Shown piece after piece: positions 1-7,858 of a stretch of 64,000 nt of DNA. Each line of letters opens with the position of its first letter. The stretch's first letter is position 1. Source of the stretch: Maritimibacter alkaliphilus. Its GTDB lineage: Bacteria; Pseudomonadota; Alphaproteobacteria; Rhodobacterales; Rhodobacteraceae. Position numbers and translations under genes: made by a program. The DNA lies in contig NZ_JAHVIT010000001.1 of NCBI RefSeq assembly GCF_019801605.1, positions 868,001-932,000 of the forward strand, written 5' to 3'. The notes beneath the pieces were generated by a model, which saw only the letters and a program-made list of their open reading frames with translations, did no database searches and was not told the origin of the DNA.

Positions 1-719
1 TTTCCTCGGGGCGCATGGCCGAGGTGGTCGATCACCTGCGCCGCGCCATTGCGGAGGGGCGGCAGGCCTATTGGGTCTGTCCTCTGGTGGAGGAAAGCGA
101 AAGCGTCGACCTGACCGCGGCCGAGGATCGGTTCAAGCGGCTGCGGGCCGAGCTGGGCGAAGGGGTCGTCGGGCTGGTCCACGGCCAGATGCCGCCCGCC
201 GAGAAAGACGCCGCCATGGCGCGGTTCGTGGCGGGCGAAACGGCGGTGCTGGTCGCGACGACGGTGATCGAGGTGGGCGTGAACGTGCCCAATGCCTCGA
301 TCATGGTGATCGAGCGGGCCGAGATCTTTGGCCTTGCGCAGTTGCACCAGTTGCGGGGCCGGGTCGGGCGTGGCGAGGCGCAGGCGACCTGTCTGCTGAT
401 GTACCAGCCGCCGCTTGGCGAGACGGCGGAGAAACGGCTGACGCTTCTGCGCGAGACGGAGGATGGCTTCCGCATCGCCGAGGCCGACCTGCAGATCCGG
501 GGCGCAGGCGACATGATCGGGACCGCGCAATCAGGGCTGCCGCGGTTCCGGGTGGCCGATCTCGAGTCGCAGGCGGCCCTCATGGCGGTGGCGCAGAGCG
601 ACGCCCGCACCCTGCTGACCATGGATCCGGAGCTGACCTCGCGCCGCGGGCAGGCCGCCCGGGTGCTGCTCTGGCTCATGGGGCAGGATCAGGCGATCCG
701 TTTGATCTCAGTGGGTTAG
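1..719 (+). CDS. recG: ATP-dependent DNA helicase RecG, C-terminal part (5' end outside window)
   Basis: RecG remodels stalled replication forks and Holliday junctions. The reading frame is open from base 3 (SSGRMAEV...), so the gene starts upstream of the window and only the last ~239 residues are seen. These cover the second helicase lobe: the motif V region VLVATTVIEVGVNVPNAS and the motif VI region QLRGRVGRGEAQATCLL, typical of the RecG/Mfd/PriA-type SF2 group, followed by the short C-terminal domain ending RLISVG. The ATP-binding lobe and wedge domain are missing. The next small gene begins about 118 bases downstream behind an SOS box. Confidence 0.95.
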   Translation, partial: SSGRMAEVVDHLRRAIAEGRQAYWVCPLVEESESVDLTAAEDRFKRLRAELGEGVVGLVHGQMPPAEKDAAMARFVAGETAVLVATTVIEVGVNVPNASIMVIERAEIFGLAQLHQLRGRVGRGEAQATCLLMYQPPLGETAEKRLTLLRETEDGFRIAEADLQIRGAGDMIGTAQSGLPRFRVADLESQAALMAVAQSDARTLLTMDPELTSRRGQAARVLLWLMGQDQAIRLISVG

Positions 720-748
720 GGTGTGGGTTCGTCCCAACGACGCGTTTT

Positions 749-773
749 GTTCACAAATGTTCTCAAAAAGTTC
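749..773 (+). promoter_or_regulatory. LexA (SOS) box, alphaproteobacterial type
   Basis: GTTCTCAAAAAGTTC at 759-773 is an exact GTTC-N7-GTTC, the LexA operator known from alphaproteobacteria. A further GTTC at 749-752 extends the direct-repeat pattern. It lies 64 bases before the 40-aa ORF at 837 and after recG, so it should control the small gene. The promoter elements themselves are not clear. Confidence 0.75.
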
Positions 774-836
774 TTTACTCAGCGGAATGGATATGAGAAC
801 AAAGTGGCAACACAGCGTAACGCAGCGGAGGTCATC

Positions 837-959
837 ATGGTTCAGCAAGTCAAATCGGTCGTCACCCGGTCCGGCATGGAGCTGGTACAGGACCTCGTCG
901 GTGCGGTGGCGCTGATTGTCATCCTCGTCGGCAGCCTGCATCTGCCCGGCCTCGTCTGA
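837..959 (+). CDS. Small single-pass membrane peptide, probably SOS-induced (40 aa)
   Basis: The ATG at 837 follows GGAGG (about 826-832), and I prefer it to the longer frame starting at 723, which would run through the LexA box. The peptide has a short polar N-terminus (MVQQVKSVVTRSGMELVQ) and one hydrophobic segment (LVGAVALIVILVGSLHLPG), so an inner-membrane location is expected. The GTTC-N7-GTTC box upstream suggests induction after DNA damage. By analogy, Caulobacter SidA is a 29-aa SOS-induced membrane peptide that inhibits division through FtsW/FtsN. I see no sequence identity to SidA, so the shared role is inference. Confidence 0.6.
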   Translation: MVQQVKSVVTRSGMELVQDLVGAVALIVILVGSLHLPGLV

Positions 960-1135
960 GGGAGGCGCCGTTTCGACGTTCGATCCGTATTTCTGCCCGC
1001 ATTTCCGTTAAACCGAGGGCCTGCCCGTCACGTTCCCCACATGTGACCCGCGCCGGGATGCCTGTCTTGGTTGCGCCGGGGTTGCCTCATCCCCCGGTTC
1101 CGCTCTCATCTGTCCCCGACGGAAATGTTCACTTA

Positions 1136-1170
1136 CCGCCGCCTTCCGAAAGGGAGTGCGGCGGTTTTTT
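1136..1170 (+). terminator. Rho-independent terminator
   Basis: Arms CCGCCGC (1136-1142) and GCGGCGG (1158-1164) are followed by six T. It lies 177 bases after the small membrane peptide gene. The 960-1135 stretch holds no convincing ORF and is either a long 3' UTR or a small RNA ending here. Confidence 0.75.
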
Positions 1171-1215
1171 CTTTCGGGGCCGTCTGCCTTCCGTGCTGTT
1201 TTCCTTGGGCGCCGG

Positions 1216-1328
1216 CTTTCGTGGGCTCCGTCTTTCGTGGGCTCCGTCTTTCGCGGGCTCCATCTTTCGTGGGTCCCGTCTTCCTTTCCCGCCGTCTTCC
1301 CTGGGCCCCGTCTTTCCTGGCTGGCCGT
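1216..1328. repeat. Degenerate 16-bp tandem repeat, about 7 units
   Basis: The unit is CTTTCGTGGGCTCCGT. Copies at 1216, 1232, 1248 and 1264 are nearly identical. Those at 1280, 1296 and 1312 are progressively diverged. The array lies in the non-coding stretch 1171-1404 between the terminator and the chemoreceptor stop codon. A 16-bp period cannot keep one codon frame, and no gene is apparent. Confidence 0.8.
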
Positions 1329-1404
1329 TGTTCATGTGTGAGCGTCTTCAGGGCGGGGCGAGCCCCGGCCCGGACGCCACTGCCGTGGTCCCTCTCGACG
1401 GTGC

Positions 1405-2979
1405 TCAGAACCGATAGGCCAGACGGAGCCCGCCCCAGTGGCGCCCCTGCACGAAGATCGGGGCGGAGAGGTCCTTCATCGTGACGTACTCTCCGCCGCC
1501 CATGTCGCGGCGGTAGACCTGAAGCAGGAAGGGATCGGTATTGCGCCCGGCCTTCAACCCCACGCGGTCATCGAAGATGCGGCGGTTGCGGCAGTTGGCC
1601 GTGTTCCAGACCGGATCGGGACCCTGCATCTGCGAGAACGGACGGTTGTGCGTCGGCAGGTAGCCATTGCGATCAACGGCCGCGCAGAAGACCACCCGGC
1701 TGTCGAGCTTGAGGGCGGGTTCCTGTATCTCGGGCAGGAGGGCATCGGTCAGGGTGGTGTAGCGCGTGGTGAACTGCGGCGGATTGCTGCCGCGCACCTC
1801 GGCGTATGTCGTGTCGAACAGCTGGTCGGGCGTGATACGCCCGGCGTCGAGCGCGGCCTCGAAGGCGGCGGCGATCCGGGCGGCGCGGTCCTGCACGTCG
1901 GTGATGAAGAGCTGGTCGTCGGAGGTGCCGCCGATGGCGACGCTGTCCTGCACCAACTGCTCGGAGGTCTCGATCAGGTTCTCCACGTGGCGGTGCGCCT
2001 CGGCGACGCCGCGGGTGCCCTCGGCGATCGACTCGGTGATCCGGGCGATCCGCGGGGCGAAGCCCTGCAGCGCCTCGCCGGCGGTCGAGGAATCGCTGGT
2101 GATCAGCGTGGTGCGTTCGTTGACCGCGCCGGCGATCTCGAGGGTTTCGGTCAGTTTGATGCCGGTGTCCTGCCCGGCGCTGCGCATCTCCTCGGCCTTG
2201 CGGGCGAAGTCACCGGATTCCGCCTGCAGCCGTCCGATCCATCCGGTCAGCGTGCTGACATTGCCCGCGATATCCTTGGCGGCGTGGCCGGTGTGGCGCG
2301 ACAGTTCGTTGATCGCGTCGGCGACCACGGCAAAGCCCTTGCCGGCCTCGCCGGCGCGGGCGGCCTCGATCTTGGCGTTGATGGCGAGCATGTTGACCTG
2401 CGCCGCGATGGCGGCGATCTGCTCGTTGTCCTTCTCCACCGCGTCGAGGGTGACCTGTACCCCGCGCGCGCGGTCGTCGAGGGTGAGTACCCAGGTGATC
2501 ACCTCCTCCGTGGTGAGGGCGGTGGCCTGCATCTGTGCGCCGGTGGCGCGCAGCGTGTCGAGCATCTGGCTGATGGCACCGGAGACCTTGGTCAGGGTCT
2601 CCATCGCACTGGCGTTCGACTGGACCACGCGGCCGGCGCCGTCGCGCAGCTGCGCAAGGGCGGTGGCCTGCTGCTGCGACTGGTCCTCCAGCGCGTCGAG
2701 GTGGCCCGCAATCTCGACAATGGCGCGGCCCATCTTGGTCGCGGCGCGGGCGAGCCTGTCGAGATGGGCGCGATCGGTGCCATGCCCGGGCCCGGAAGCC
2801 GAAAGTGGAGGATCAGCCGGGGACTGCGCCTCACCCGGGCCCCTGCCGGCGCGGGTGCTGCTCGGACCGCCGTCCGGCGTGTCGGGTAGGCCCACCGGGC
2901 GGACAGTAGGGCCGATTGCTGGGTTAGGTGCGCTGCCCAGAAGAGGGTCGGTCGCGGGGATGTCGGGCTGTAGGGTCAT
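1405..2979 (-). CDS. Soluble methyl-accepting chemotaxis protein with C-terminal sensory domain
   Basis: A chemoreceptor that should signal to CheA/CheW. Residues 1-65 are rich in Pro and Gly and look disordered. Residues 70-330 form the signalling coiled coil, with the hairpin tip at about 185-230 ([20 protein letters not shown], then [14 protein letters not shown]). Residues 350-524 form a separate domain (...[17 protein letters not shown]..., ending GGLRLAYRF) that looks like a ligand-sensing module. No transmembrane segment is visible, so it is probably cytoplasmic with the sensor after the signalling part, the reverse of the usual order. No che genes are nearby. Confidence 0.85.
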   Translation of the reverse strand: MTLQPDIPATDPLLGSAPNPAIGPTVRPVGLPDTPDGGPSSTRAGRGPGEAQSPADPPLSASGPGHGTDRAHLDRLARAATKMGRAIVEIAGHLDALEDQSQQQATALAQLRDGAGRVVQSNASAMETLTKVSGAISQMLDTLRATGAQMQATALTTEEVITWVLTLDDRARGVQVTLDAVEKDNEQIAAIAAQVNMLAINAKIEAARAGEAGKGFAVVADAINELSRHTGHAAKDIAGNVSTLTGWIGRLQAESGDFARKAEEMRSAGQDTGIKLTETLEIAGAVNERTTLITSDSSTAGEALQGFAPRIARITESIAEGTRGVAEAHRHVENLIETSEQLVQDSVAIGGTSDDQLFITDVQDRAARIAAAFEAALDAGRITPDQLFDTTYAEVRGSNPPQFTTRYTTLTDALLPEIQEPALKLDSRVVFCAAVDRNGYLPTHNRPFSQMQGPDPVWNTANCRNRRIFDDRVGLKAGRNTDPFLLQVYRRDMGGGEYVTMKDLSAPIFVQGRHWGGLRLAYRF

Positions 2980-3110
2980 GCGCGCCTTCGCTCCTGCGGA
3001 TGGGGCAGCCTAGCCCCGCAGGTACGAACAAGCGGTTAAGTGCGATCCGGAGGAAGGGACGTCAGCCGAGGCGCCCGACCCGACCTGCAGGCCCACACCT
3101 CAGCCGAACG

Positions 3111-3560
3111 TCAGGCGCAATCGCGCTGCGCGATCTTGTCCATGGCCTCGGCGGTGGCCTCCAGCGTCAGCAGGATCGAGGCGTGGCGGTTCTTGTAGTC
3201 GCGCGCGGGGCGCAGCACCTCGAGACCGTCGAAGGGGGCAGGCGGGGTCGGCCCGTCGTCCTTCAGCATTGCCTTCAGCGCATCGCGGGCGGCGTGGATC
3301 TGGTCCCGGTCGCAGCCGACCACATGGGCGCCCACCACCGCGGCGGCGGCCTGCCCGAGGGCACAGGCGCGCACCTCTTGGCCATAGTCGCTGATCCGGC
3401 CGTCGGTGACCTTCACGTCCACCGTCACGGTCGAGCCACAGAGCGGAGCGCGGCGTTTCACGGTCGCATCGGGGGCGTCCAGACGCTCCTGCCGGGGGAT
3501 GTCCGCGGCGAGACCCAGAATCCGCTGGGAATAGAGTTTGATCAGGTCGCTGTCGCTCAT
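3111..3560 (-). CDS. NifU/IscU-like iron-sulfur cluster scaffold protein
   Basis: This 149-aa protein has the IscU/SufU N-terminal fold: Cys in APLCGSTV and in VRACALGQA match the first two cluster ligands of the family. The third ligand region reads DYKNRHASILLTLEA, with Ala where IscU or SufU would carry Cys. Scaffold activity by the standard three-Cys site is therefore doubtful, and a Zn- or carrier-type role is possible. It is divergent from hisI with about 100 bases between the starts. The name is safe at family level, the exact role is not. Confidence 0.8.
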   Translation of the reverse strand: MSDSDLIKLYSQRILGLAADIPRQERLDAPDATVKRRAPLCGSTVTVDVKVTDGRISDYGQEVRACALGQAAAAVVGAHVVGCDRDQIHAARDALKAMLKDDGPTPPAPFDGLEVLRPARDYKNRHASILLTLEATAEAMDKIAQRDCA

Positions 3561-3661
3561 GGCTGTCCTTTCCCCGCGGGCCTCTGTCAGGCGATGGCTG
3601 GCGCCGGGCCGGTCCTTCCCCTAGATAGTCCTCTCACGCCCGGATGCAAAAGGTTTTGCCG

Positions 3662-4021
3662 ATGAACTTCGATCCCGACACGCTCAAATACGACGACAAG
3701 GGCCTGATCCCCGCCATCGCGCAGCAGGAGGGCACCGGCGAGGTGCTGATGATGGCCTGGATGAACGCCGCCTCGATCGCGCGCACGCTGGAGACCGGCC
3801 ACGTGACCTACTGGTCGCGCTCGCGCCAGAGCTTCTGGGCCAAGGGCGAAAGCTCGGGCCACATGCAGCGGCTGGTGGAGATGCGGATCGACTGCGACCG
3901 CGACTGCCTGCTGCTGGTGGTGGACCAGACCGGGCCCGCCTGCCACACCAACCGGCGTAGCTGCTTCTACACTGCCGTCACCGAGGAGGGTGAGGCGGAG
4001 CTTATGAAGCCCATGGTCTGA
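3662..4021 (+). CDS. hisI: Phosphoribosyl-AMP cyclohydrolase
   Basis: HisI opens the purine ring of PR-AMP in the third step of histidine synthesis. The 119-aa protein shows the family motifs TGEVLMMAWMN, YWSRSRQSFWAKGESSGH and the Zn/Mg-binding part with Cys in CDRDCLLL and GPACHTNRRSCFY. It is a single-domain form without the HisE pyrophosphohydrolase domain. The ATG at 3662 is preferred over 3644 because AAAAGG lies just upstream. The gene is convergent with gluQ, only 6 bases separating the stops. Confidence 0.95.
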   Translation: MNFDPDTLKYDDKGLIPAIAQQEGTGEVLMMAWMNAASIARTLETGHVTYWSRSRQSFWAKGESSGHMQRLVEMRIDCDRDCLLLVVDQTGPACHTNRRSCFYTAVTEEGEAELMKPMV

Positions 4022-4027
4022 CGCGCC

Positions 4028-4897
4028 TCAGAGGCCGACCTTGGCACGGACCTGCGTCGGGGTCAGCCCCTCGGCGCGGTAGAGCGCGATGGCCCGTGCG
4101 TCGTCGCGCTTGGCCAGCCGCTTGCCGGTCTCGTCGCGGATCAGGCGATGGTGGTGATAGGCGGGCCGGGGCAGGCCGAGGAGATGTTGCAGCACCACGT
4201 GGATCGGGGTCGCCTCGAAGAGGTCGGCCCCGCGGGTCACGAGGGTGACGCCCTGCGCGGCATCGTCCACCACCACCGAGAGGTGGTAGGAGGTGCCCAT
4301 GTCACGCCGGGCGAGAACGATGTCGCCCACGCCCTCGACAAGGTGCCTGCGGTCGATGGAGATGCGTCCGGTCTCCCCATCTGGTCCGGCGCCTCCTTCT
4401 TCGAAAAGAAGTTTGGAATCAATTTCTTGCAGGGCGAGGTGCATGTTCAGCCTGAGCGCCGTTCTCTCGGGCATCGGGCCCTCGGGCGGCTCAGTGGGAC
4501 GGCAGGTGCCGGGATAGACGATGCCGTCCGGGCCCATCAGCGGCGCGCCTTCCTGCGGGGCACTGGCGGCGGCGAGGATGTCACGCCGGTTGCAGTGGCA
4601 GGGATAGAGCAGCCCGCGGTCCCAGAGCACGCGGAGCGCCGCCTGGTAGGCGGTCCTCCGGTCGGACTGGCGCATCACCGGTTCGGGCCAGCTGAGGCCG
4701 AGCCAGTGCAGGTCGTCGTAGATCTGCGCCTCCCACTCCGGGCGGGCGCGGCTCTGGTCGATGTCCTCGATCCTCAGCAGGAAGGTCCCGCCTGCTGCCT
4801 CGGCCAGATGCTGCGCCAGAAGCGCCGCGTAAGCGTGGCCGAGGTGGAGCGGCCCCGTGGGCGACGGGGCAAAGCGCGTGACGGGACCGGAGGGCAT
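4028..4897 (-). CDS. gluQ: Glutamyl-Q tRNA(Asp) synthetase
   Basis: GluQ-RS attaches glutamate to queuosine-34 of tRNA-Asp. The 289-aa protein corresponds to the catalytic half of GluRS and has no anticodon-binding domain. It shows the HIGH-type motif HLGH (residues 18-21), a Zn-site remnant YPCHCNRRDI and a KMSKS-type motif KRLAKRDDAR near the C-terminus. The open frame runs further upstream to 5008, but the conserved N-terminus MPSGPVTRFAPSPTG starts at 4897, 10 bases after the trmFO stop. The two genes therefore form a tight pair of tRNA-modification genes. Confidence 0.93.
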   Translation of the reverse strand: MPSGPVTRFAPSPTGPLHLGHAYAALLAQHLAEAAGGTFLLRIEDIDQSRARPEWEAQIYDDLHWLGLSWPEPVMRQSDRRTAYQAALRVLWDRGLLYPCHCNRRDILAAASAPQEGAPLMGPDGIVYPGTCRPTEPPEGPMPERTALRLNMHLALQEIDSKLLFEEGGAGPDGETGRISIDRRHLVEGVGDIVLARRDMGTSYHLSVVVDDAAQGVTLVTRGADLFEATPIHVVLQHLLGLPRPAYHHHRLIRDETGKRLAKRDDARAIALYRAEGLTPTQVRAKVGL

Positions 4898-4907
4898 GGA
4901 GGCCCCC

Positions 4908-6260
4908 TCAGCCCTGCGCGGTCTGGCCTGCGAGCCAGCCGCTGAAGAGCTCCTTCGCCCGGTCGGTATAGCCCTTGTAGCGGTCCTTGCGGCCGCGCCG
5001 TCCACCACGCACGCCGTCGAGCGGCGGGAAGAGGCCGAAGTTCACGTTCATCGGCTGGAAGGTCTTGGCCTCCGCGCCGCCGGTGATGTGGGTGATCAGC
5101 GCGCCCATGGCGGTCTCGGCGGGCGGCGGGGGCAGGTCCCGCCCGAGGATCTCGGCCGCGGCCATACGGCCGGCAAGCAGCCCCATGGCGGCGCTTTCCA
5201 CGTAACCCTCGACCCCGGTGACCTGACCGGCAAAGCGGATGTTGGGCCGGGACTTCAACCGCATCCGGTCGTCGAGCAGCGTGGGCGAGTTGATGAACGT
5301 GTTCCGGTGGATGCCGCCAAGGCGCGCGAAGCTGGCGTTCTCAAGGCCGGGAATCATTTTGAAAACAGCGGTTTGTGCGCCGTACTTCATCTTCGTCTGG
5401 AAGCCGACGATATTGTAGAGCGTGCCGAGGGCATTGTCGCGGCGCAGCTGCACCACGGCATAGGCCTTCTCCTCGGGCTTGTGCGCGTTGGTCAGGCCCA
5501 CGGGTTTCATCGGGCCGTGGCGCAGGGTCTCGCGGCCCCGTTCGGCCATGACCTCGATCGGCAGGCAGCCGTCGAAGTAGCCCGCGGTTTCGCCCTCGTG
5601 GAACTCGGTCTTCTCGGCGGCCAGCAGCGCGTCGATGAAGGCCTCGTACTGGTCCTTGGTCATCGGGCAGTTGAGATAGGCCTTCTGCTCTTCCTCGGTC
5701 TCGCCCTTGTCATAGCGCGACTGCATCCAGGCCGTGTCCATGTCGATGCTCTCGGCATAGACGATGGGGGCGATGGCGTCGAAGAAGGCGAGCCGTTCGG
5801 CCCCGGTCTCGGCCTGGATCGCAGCCCCGAGCGCGGAGGAGGTCAGCGGGCCGGTGGCGATGATCCAGTGGCCCTCGGTGGGCAGCTCGGTGATTTCCTC
5901 GCCCGAGACGCTGACATTGGGCAGCGCGGTCAGTGCGGCGGTCACGCTTTCGGCGAAGGGATCGCGGTCCACGGCGAGCGCGCCGCCCGCGGGCAGCCGG
6001 TGCTTGTCTGCGGTCTGCATGATCAGCCCGTCCGCCGCGCGCATCTCCCAGTGCAGGAGGCCCACGGCGTTCTGCTCGCTGTCGTCCGAGCGGAAGGAGT
6101 TGGAACAGACCATCTCGGCGAGGTTGCCGGTCTGGTGGGCGAAGGTGCCGACCTTGGGTCGCATCTCGTGGATCACCACGTTGACGCCCTGCTTGGCGGC
6201 CTGCCAGGCCGCTTCCGAACCGGCCATGCCGCCGCCGACGATATGCAATGTCTGTGTCAT
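4908..6260 (-). CDS. trmFO: Folate/FAD-dependent tRNA m5U54 methyltransferase TrmFO
   Basis: TrmFO makes ribothymidine at position 54 of tRNA, taking the carbon from methylene-tetrahydrofolate and reducing it with FAD. The 450-aa protein begins with the dinucleotide-binding motif [10 protein letters not shown]. It carries the signature [12 protein letters not shown] with the catalytic Cys at residue 52, and a typical C-terminus with [18 protein letters not shown]. It is the first gene of the trmFO-gluQ pair. The long frames read antisense through it are shadows. Confidence 0.96.
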   Translation of the reverse strand: MTQTLHIVGGGMAGSEAAWQAAKQGVNVVIHEMRPKVGTFAHQTGNLAEMVCSNSFRSDDSEQNAVGLLHWEMRAADGLIMQTADKHRLPAGGALAVDRDPFAESVTAALTALPNVSVSGEEITELPTEGHWIIATGPLTSSALGAAIQAETGAERLAFFDAIAPIVYAESIDMDTAWMQSRYDKGETEEEQKAYLNCPMTKDQYEAFIDALLAAEKTEFHEGETAGYFDGCLPIEVMAERGRETLRHGPMKPVGLTNAHKPEEKAYAVVQLRRDNALGTLYNIVGFQTKMKYGAQTAVFKMIPGLENASFARLGGIHRNTFINSPTLLDDRMRLKSRPNIRFAGQVTGVEGYVESAAMGLLAGRMAAAEILGRDLPPPPAETAMGALITHITGGAEAKTFQPMNVNFGLFPPLDGVRGGRRGRKDRYKGYTDRAKELFSGWLAGQTAQG

Positions 6261-6299
6261 GCCCGCGCAGATAGGGGATCGGGGGCGATTTGGGAAGGG

Positions 6300-7472
6300 C
6301 TAGCGCAGGGGGCCAAGCGACAGGCCCGAGGGCAACTGGTCCGGCGCGCCGCCCGCCGGGGTGAGGGCCCCGGTGTCGGTCAGGGCGAAGAGGAAGGCGA
6401 GGAGGTCGTCGACCTCTGCCGTGGTGAGCGATACCGGGGCCAGTTCGATGGCCCCGGCGATCGGCAGCCGGGCGTCGCCGGTGCCCGGGGCGCTGTCGAG
6501 GCGGACCCTGTGCACCCCCGAGCCACTGTCGGGGCCACTGTAGGAGGTGAGCGCCGCCATCGGATCGAGGTGATGGGTGACCATGGCGCGCAGGGAGCCA
6601 TAGGCACCATTGTGGCCGTAGGGCCCGGTGAAGGCGACATTGCGCAGGCTCGGGGTCCGGAAGCGGTAGCGGTCTTCCTCGAGCCCGGTGACGCCGTAAC
6701 GGCCCGGATCGGCCTCCGCGCCGGGGCGCGGTGGCACGCCGATGGCATGGAAGCCCTGATCGGTCTGGAACGGGCCTGCGTGGCAAGTGCTACAGCCGGC
6801 GGGGCCGTAGAAAAGCTCCATGCCGCGGATCTGCTCCTCGGTCAGGGCAGCGCGGTCGCCACGCAGGTAGGCGTCGAAGGGGCTGTCGATGGCGCGGAAG
6901 CTCTCGGTCACGTAGGCGGCGAGGGCCATGGCGATATCGGCGGGCGCAAGCGGGCGGGGCCCGGTGACACTGGCAAACCCCTCGGCATAGGCGGGCAGGG
7001 CGGCGATGCGGGCCGTGGTTGCGGCGGCGCTGCCGGGGGCGGCGGGCCGTCCGGCATGGGCGTCGATGCCCCGGTCGAGCGCGCTGTAGGCCTGCGCCGC
7101 CAGCACCGAGGGCAGCGGCCGGTCGAGCACGGCTCCGCCGGGCAGGCGCAGGCCGAAGGGGGCATCCGGATCGGCGGTGAGGCGGCCATCGCGGTAGAGC
7201 ACCCCGCGATCATAGGCGCCGAGATTCACGAGGCTGGGCGTGTCGCGGGCCAGTGGTGGGACCGGTGCACCGCGGGCGGGCGCATGGCAGCTGGCACAGG
7301 CGAGGGTACCACCGGCGGAAAGTACGGGATCGTGGAACAGGTCGCGCCCGAGGCGGACGAGTTCTGCATCCTGGGGCGGGAAATCCGAGGGGGTCACCGC
7401 GCCGGGCACGTCCGTAGCCTGAGAGAGAGAGGCCTGAAGGGACAGGATTGCGGCGGTGACCCACACTCGCAT
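6300..7472 (-). CDS. Di-haem cytochrome c peroxidase / MauG-like protein, periplasmic
   Basis: The N-terminus MRVWVTAAILSLQASLSQA is a Sec signal peptide. Two c-type haem sites follow: CASCH (residues 59-63) and CSTCH (about residue 230). Their spacing and the length of 390 aa fit the bacterial cytochrome c peroxidase/MauG family. Members either reduce H2O2 with electrons from a small cytochrome or oxidise protein side chains. Nothing in the context separates these roles. The gene is 39 bases from trmFO in the same direction. An inverted repeat overlaps its leader. Confidence 0.88.
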   Translation of the reverse strand: MRVWVTAAILSLQASLSQATDVPGAVTPSDFPPQDAELVRLGRDLFHDPVLSAGGTLACASCHAPARGAPVPPLARDTPSLVNLGAYDRGVLYRDGRLTADPDAPFGLRLPGGAVLDRPLPSVLAAQAYSALDRGIDAHAGRPAAPGSAAATTARIAALPAYAEGFASVTGPRPLAPADIAMALAAYVTESFRAIDSPFDAYLRGDRAALTEEQIRGMELFYGPAGCSTCHAGPFQTDQGFHAIGVPPRPGAEADPGRYGVTGLEEDRYRFRTPSLRNVAFTGPYGHNGAYGSLRAMVTHHLDPMAALTSYSGPDSGSGVHRVRLDSAPGTGDARLPIAGAIELAPVSLTTAEVDDLLAFLFALTDTGALTPAGGAPDQLPSGLSLGPLR

Positions 7473-7478
7473 CGTTCA

Positions 7479-7499
7479 ACACCTGAGTTGTTGAGGTGT
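7479..7499 (-). promoter_or_regulatory. Inverted repeat over the leader of the di-haem peroxidase gene
   Basis: ACACCT (7479-7484) and AGGTGT (7494-7499) form a dyad only 7-27 bases before the ATG at 7472, covering the likely ribosome-binding region (AGGTG). It could be an operator or an RNA hairpin limiting translation. I do not recognise a specific regulator. Confidence 0.4.
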
Positions 7500-7677
7500 C
7501 CCTGAGGGATAGCAAATTGAATTGTGTTCAGAAAGTGGCGATCTGGAAAAAATGCGGCAGAAATGTGGAAACGCTGCCGGGGGCATGAGGGCGCGCTACG
7601 GGGTGCCTGTGACGTGGGCAGTGGGGCTGCCGCTGGAGGCGCGCGGTGAGGATGTGCGTGCCGTGTGCAGGGGGAGA

Positions 7678-7723
7678 CCAAGAATTTTCGAAAATTCTTG
7701 GCAAAATTCCTCGAAGAATTTTG
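7678..7723. repeat. Paired AT-rich palindromes (family A, copy 1)
   Basis: A perfect 24-bp palindrome at 7678-7701 (half CCAAGAATTTTC) is directly joined to a 22-bp near-perfect palindrome at 7702-7723 (half CAAAATTCCTC, one mismatch). The same two units occur in opposite order at 45098-45143. The rest of the gap 7500-7677 shows nothing recognisable. Confidence 0.85.
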
Positions 7724-7780
7724 GGCGTGGGGAGCGGGGCCGCTGCCGGAGCCGGGCTGTGTCCGGGGGCGGGCGTGGGA

Positions 7781-7850
7781 GGGGGCTGTCTGCCCCCTCT
7801 TGCGGGCGGGGCCCGCAATTCACCCCCGAGGATACTTCGGAACAGTGGAT
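7781..7850 (-). repeat. GC-rich dispersed hairpin element, copy A
   Basis: A hairpin GGGGGC..GCCCCC (7781-7797) is followed by a second GC-rich inverted repeat (GCGGGC/GCCCGC) and then CCCCCGAGGATACTTCGGAA. Read on the minus strand it starts 8 bases after the crotonase stop codon (7859-7861). One of seven copies in the window. It may act as a 3' processing or termination element. Confidence 0.75.
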
Positions 7851-7858
7851 GGACGCTG

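Noticed and set aside
723-836. Longer version of the SOS peptide (78 aa)
   Set aside because: It would start upstream of the LexA box and place the operator inside the coding region. The ATG at 837 has the ribosome site.
4857-7505. Plus-strand open frame of 882 codons
   Set aside because: It runs antisense through trmFO and the di-haem peroxidase gene. High GC3 keeps the opposite frame open, and the protein is low-complexity Gly/Ala/Arg.
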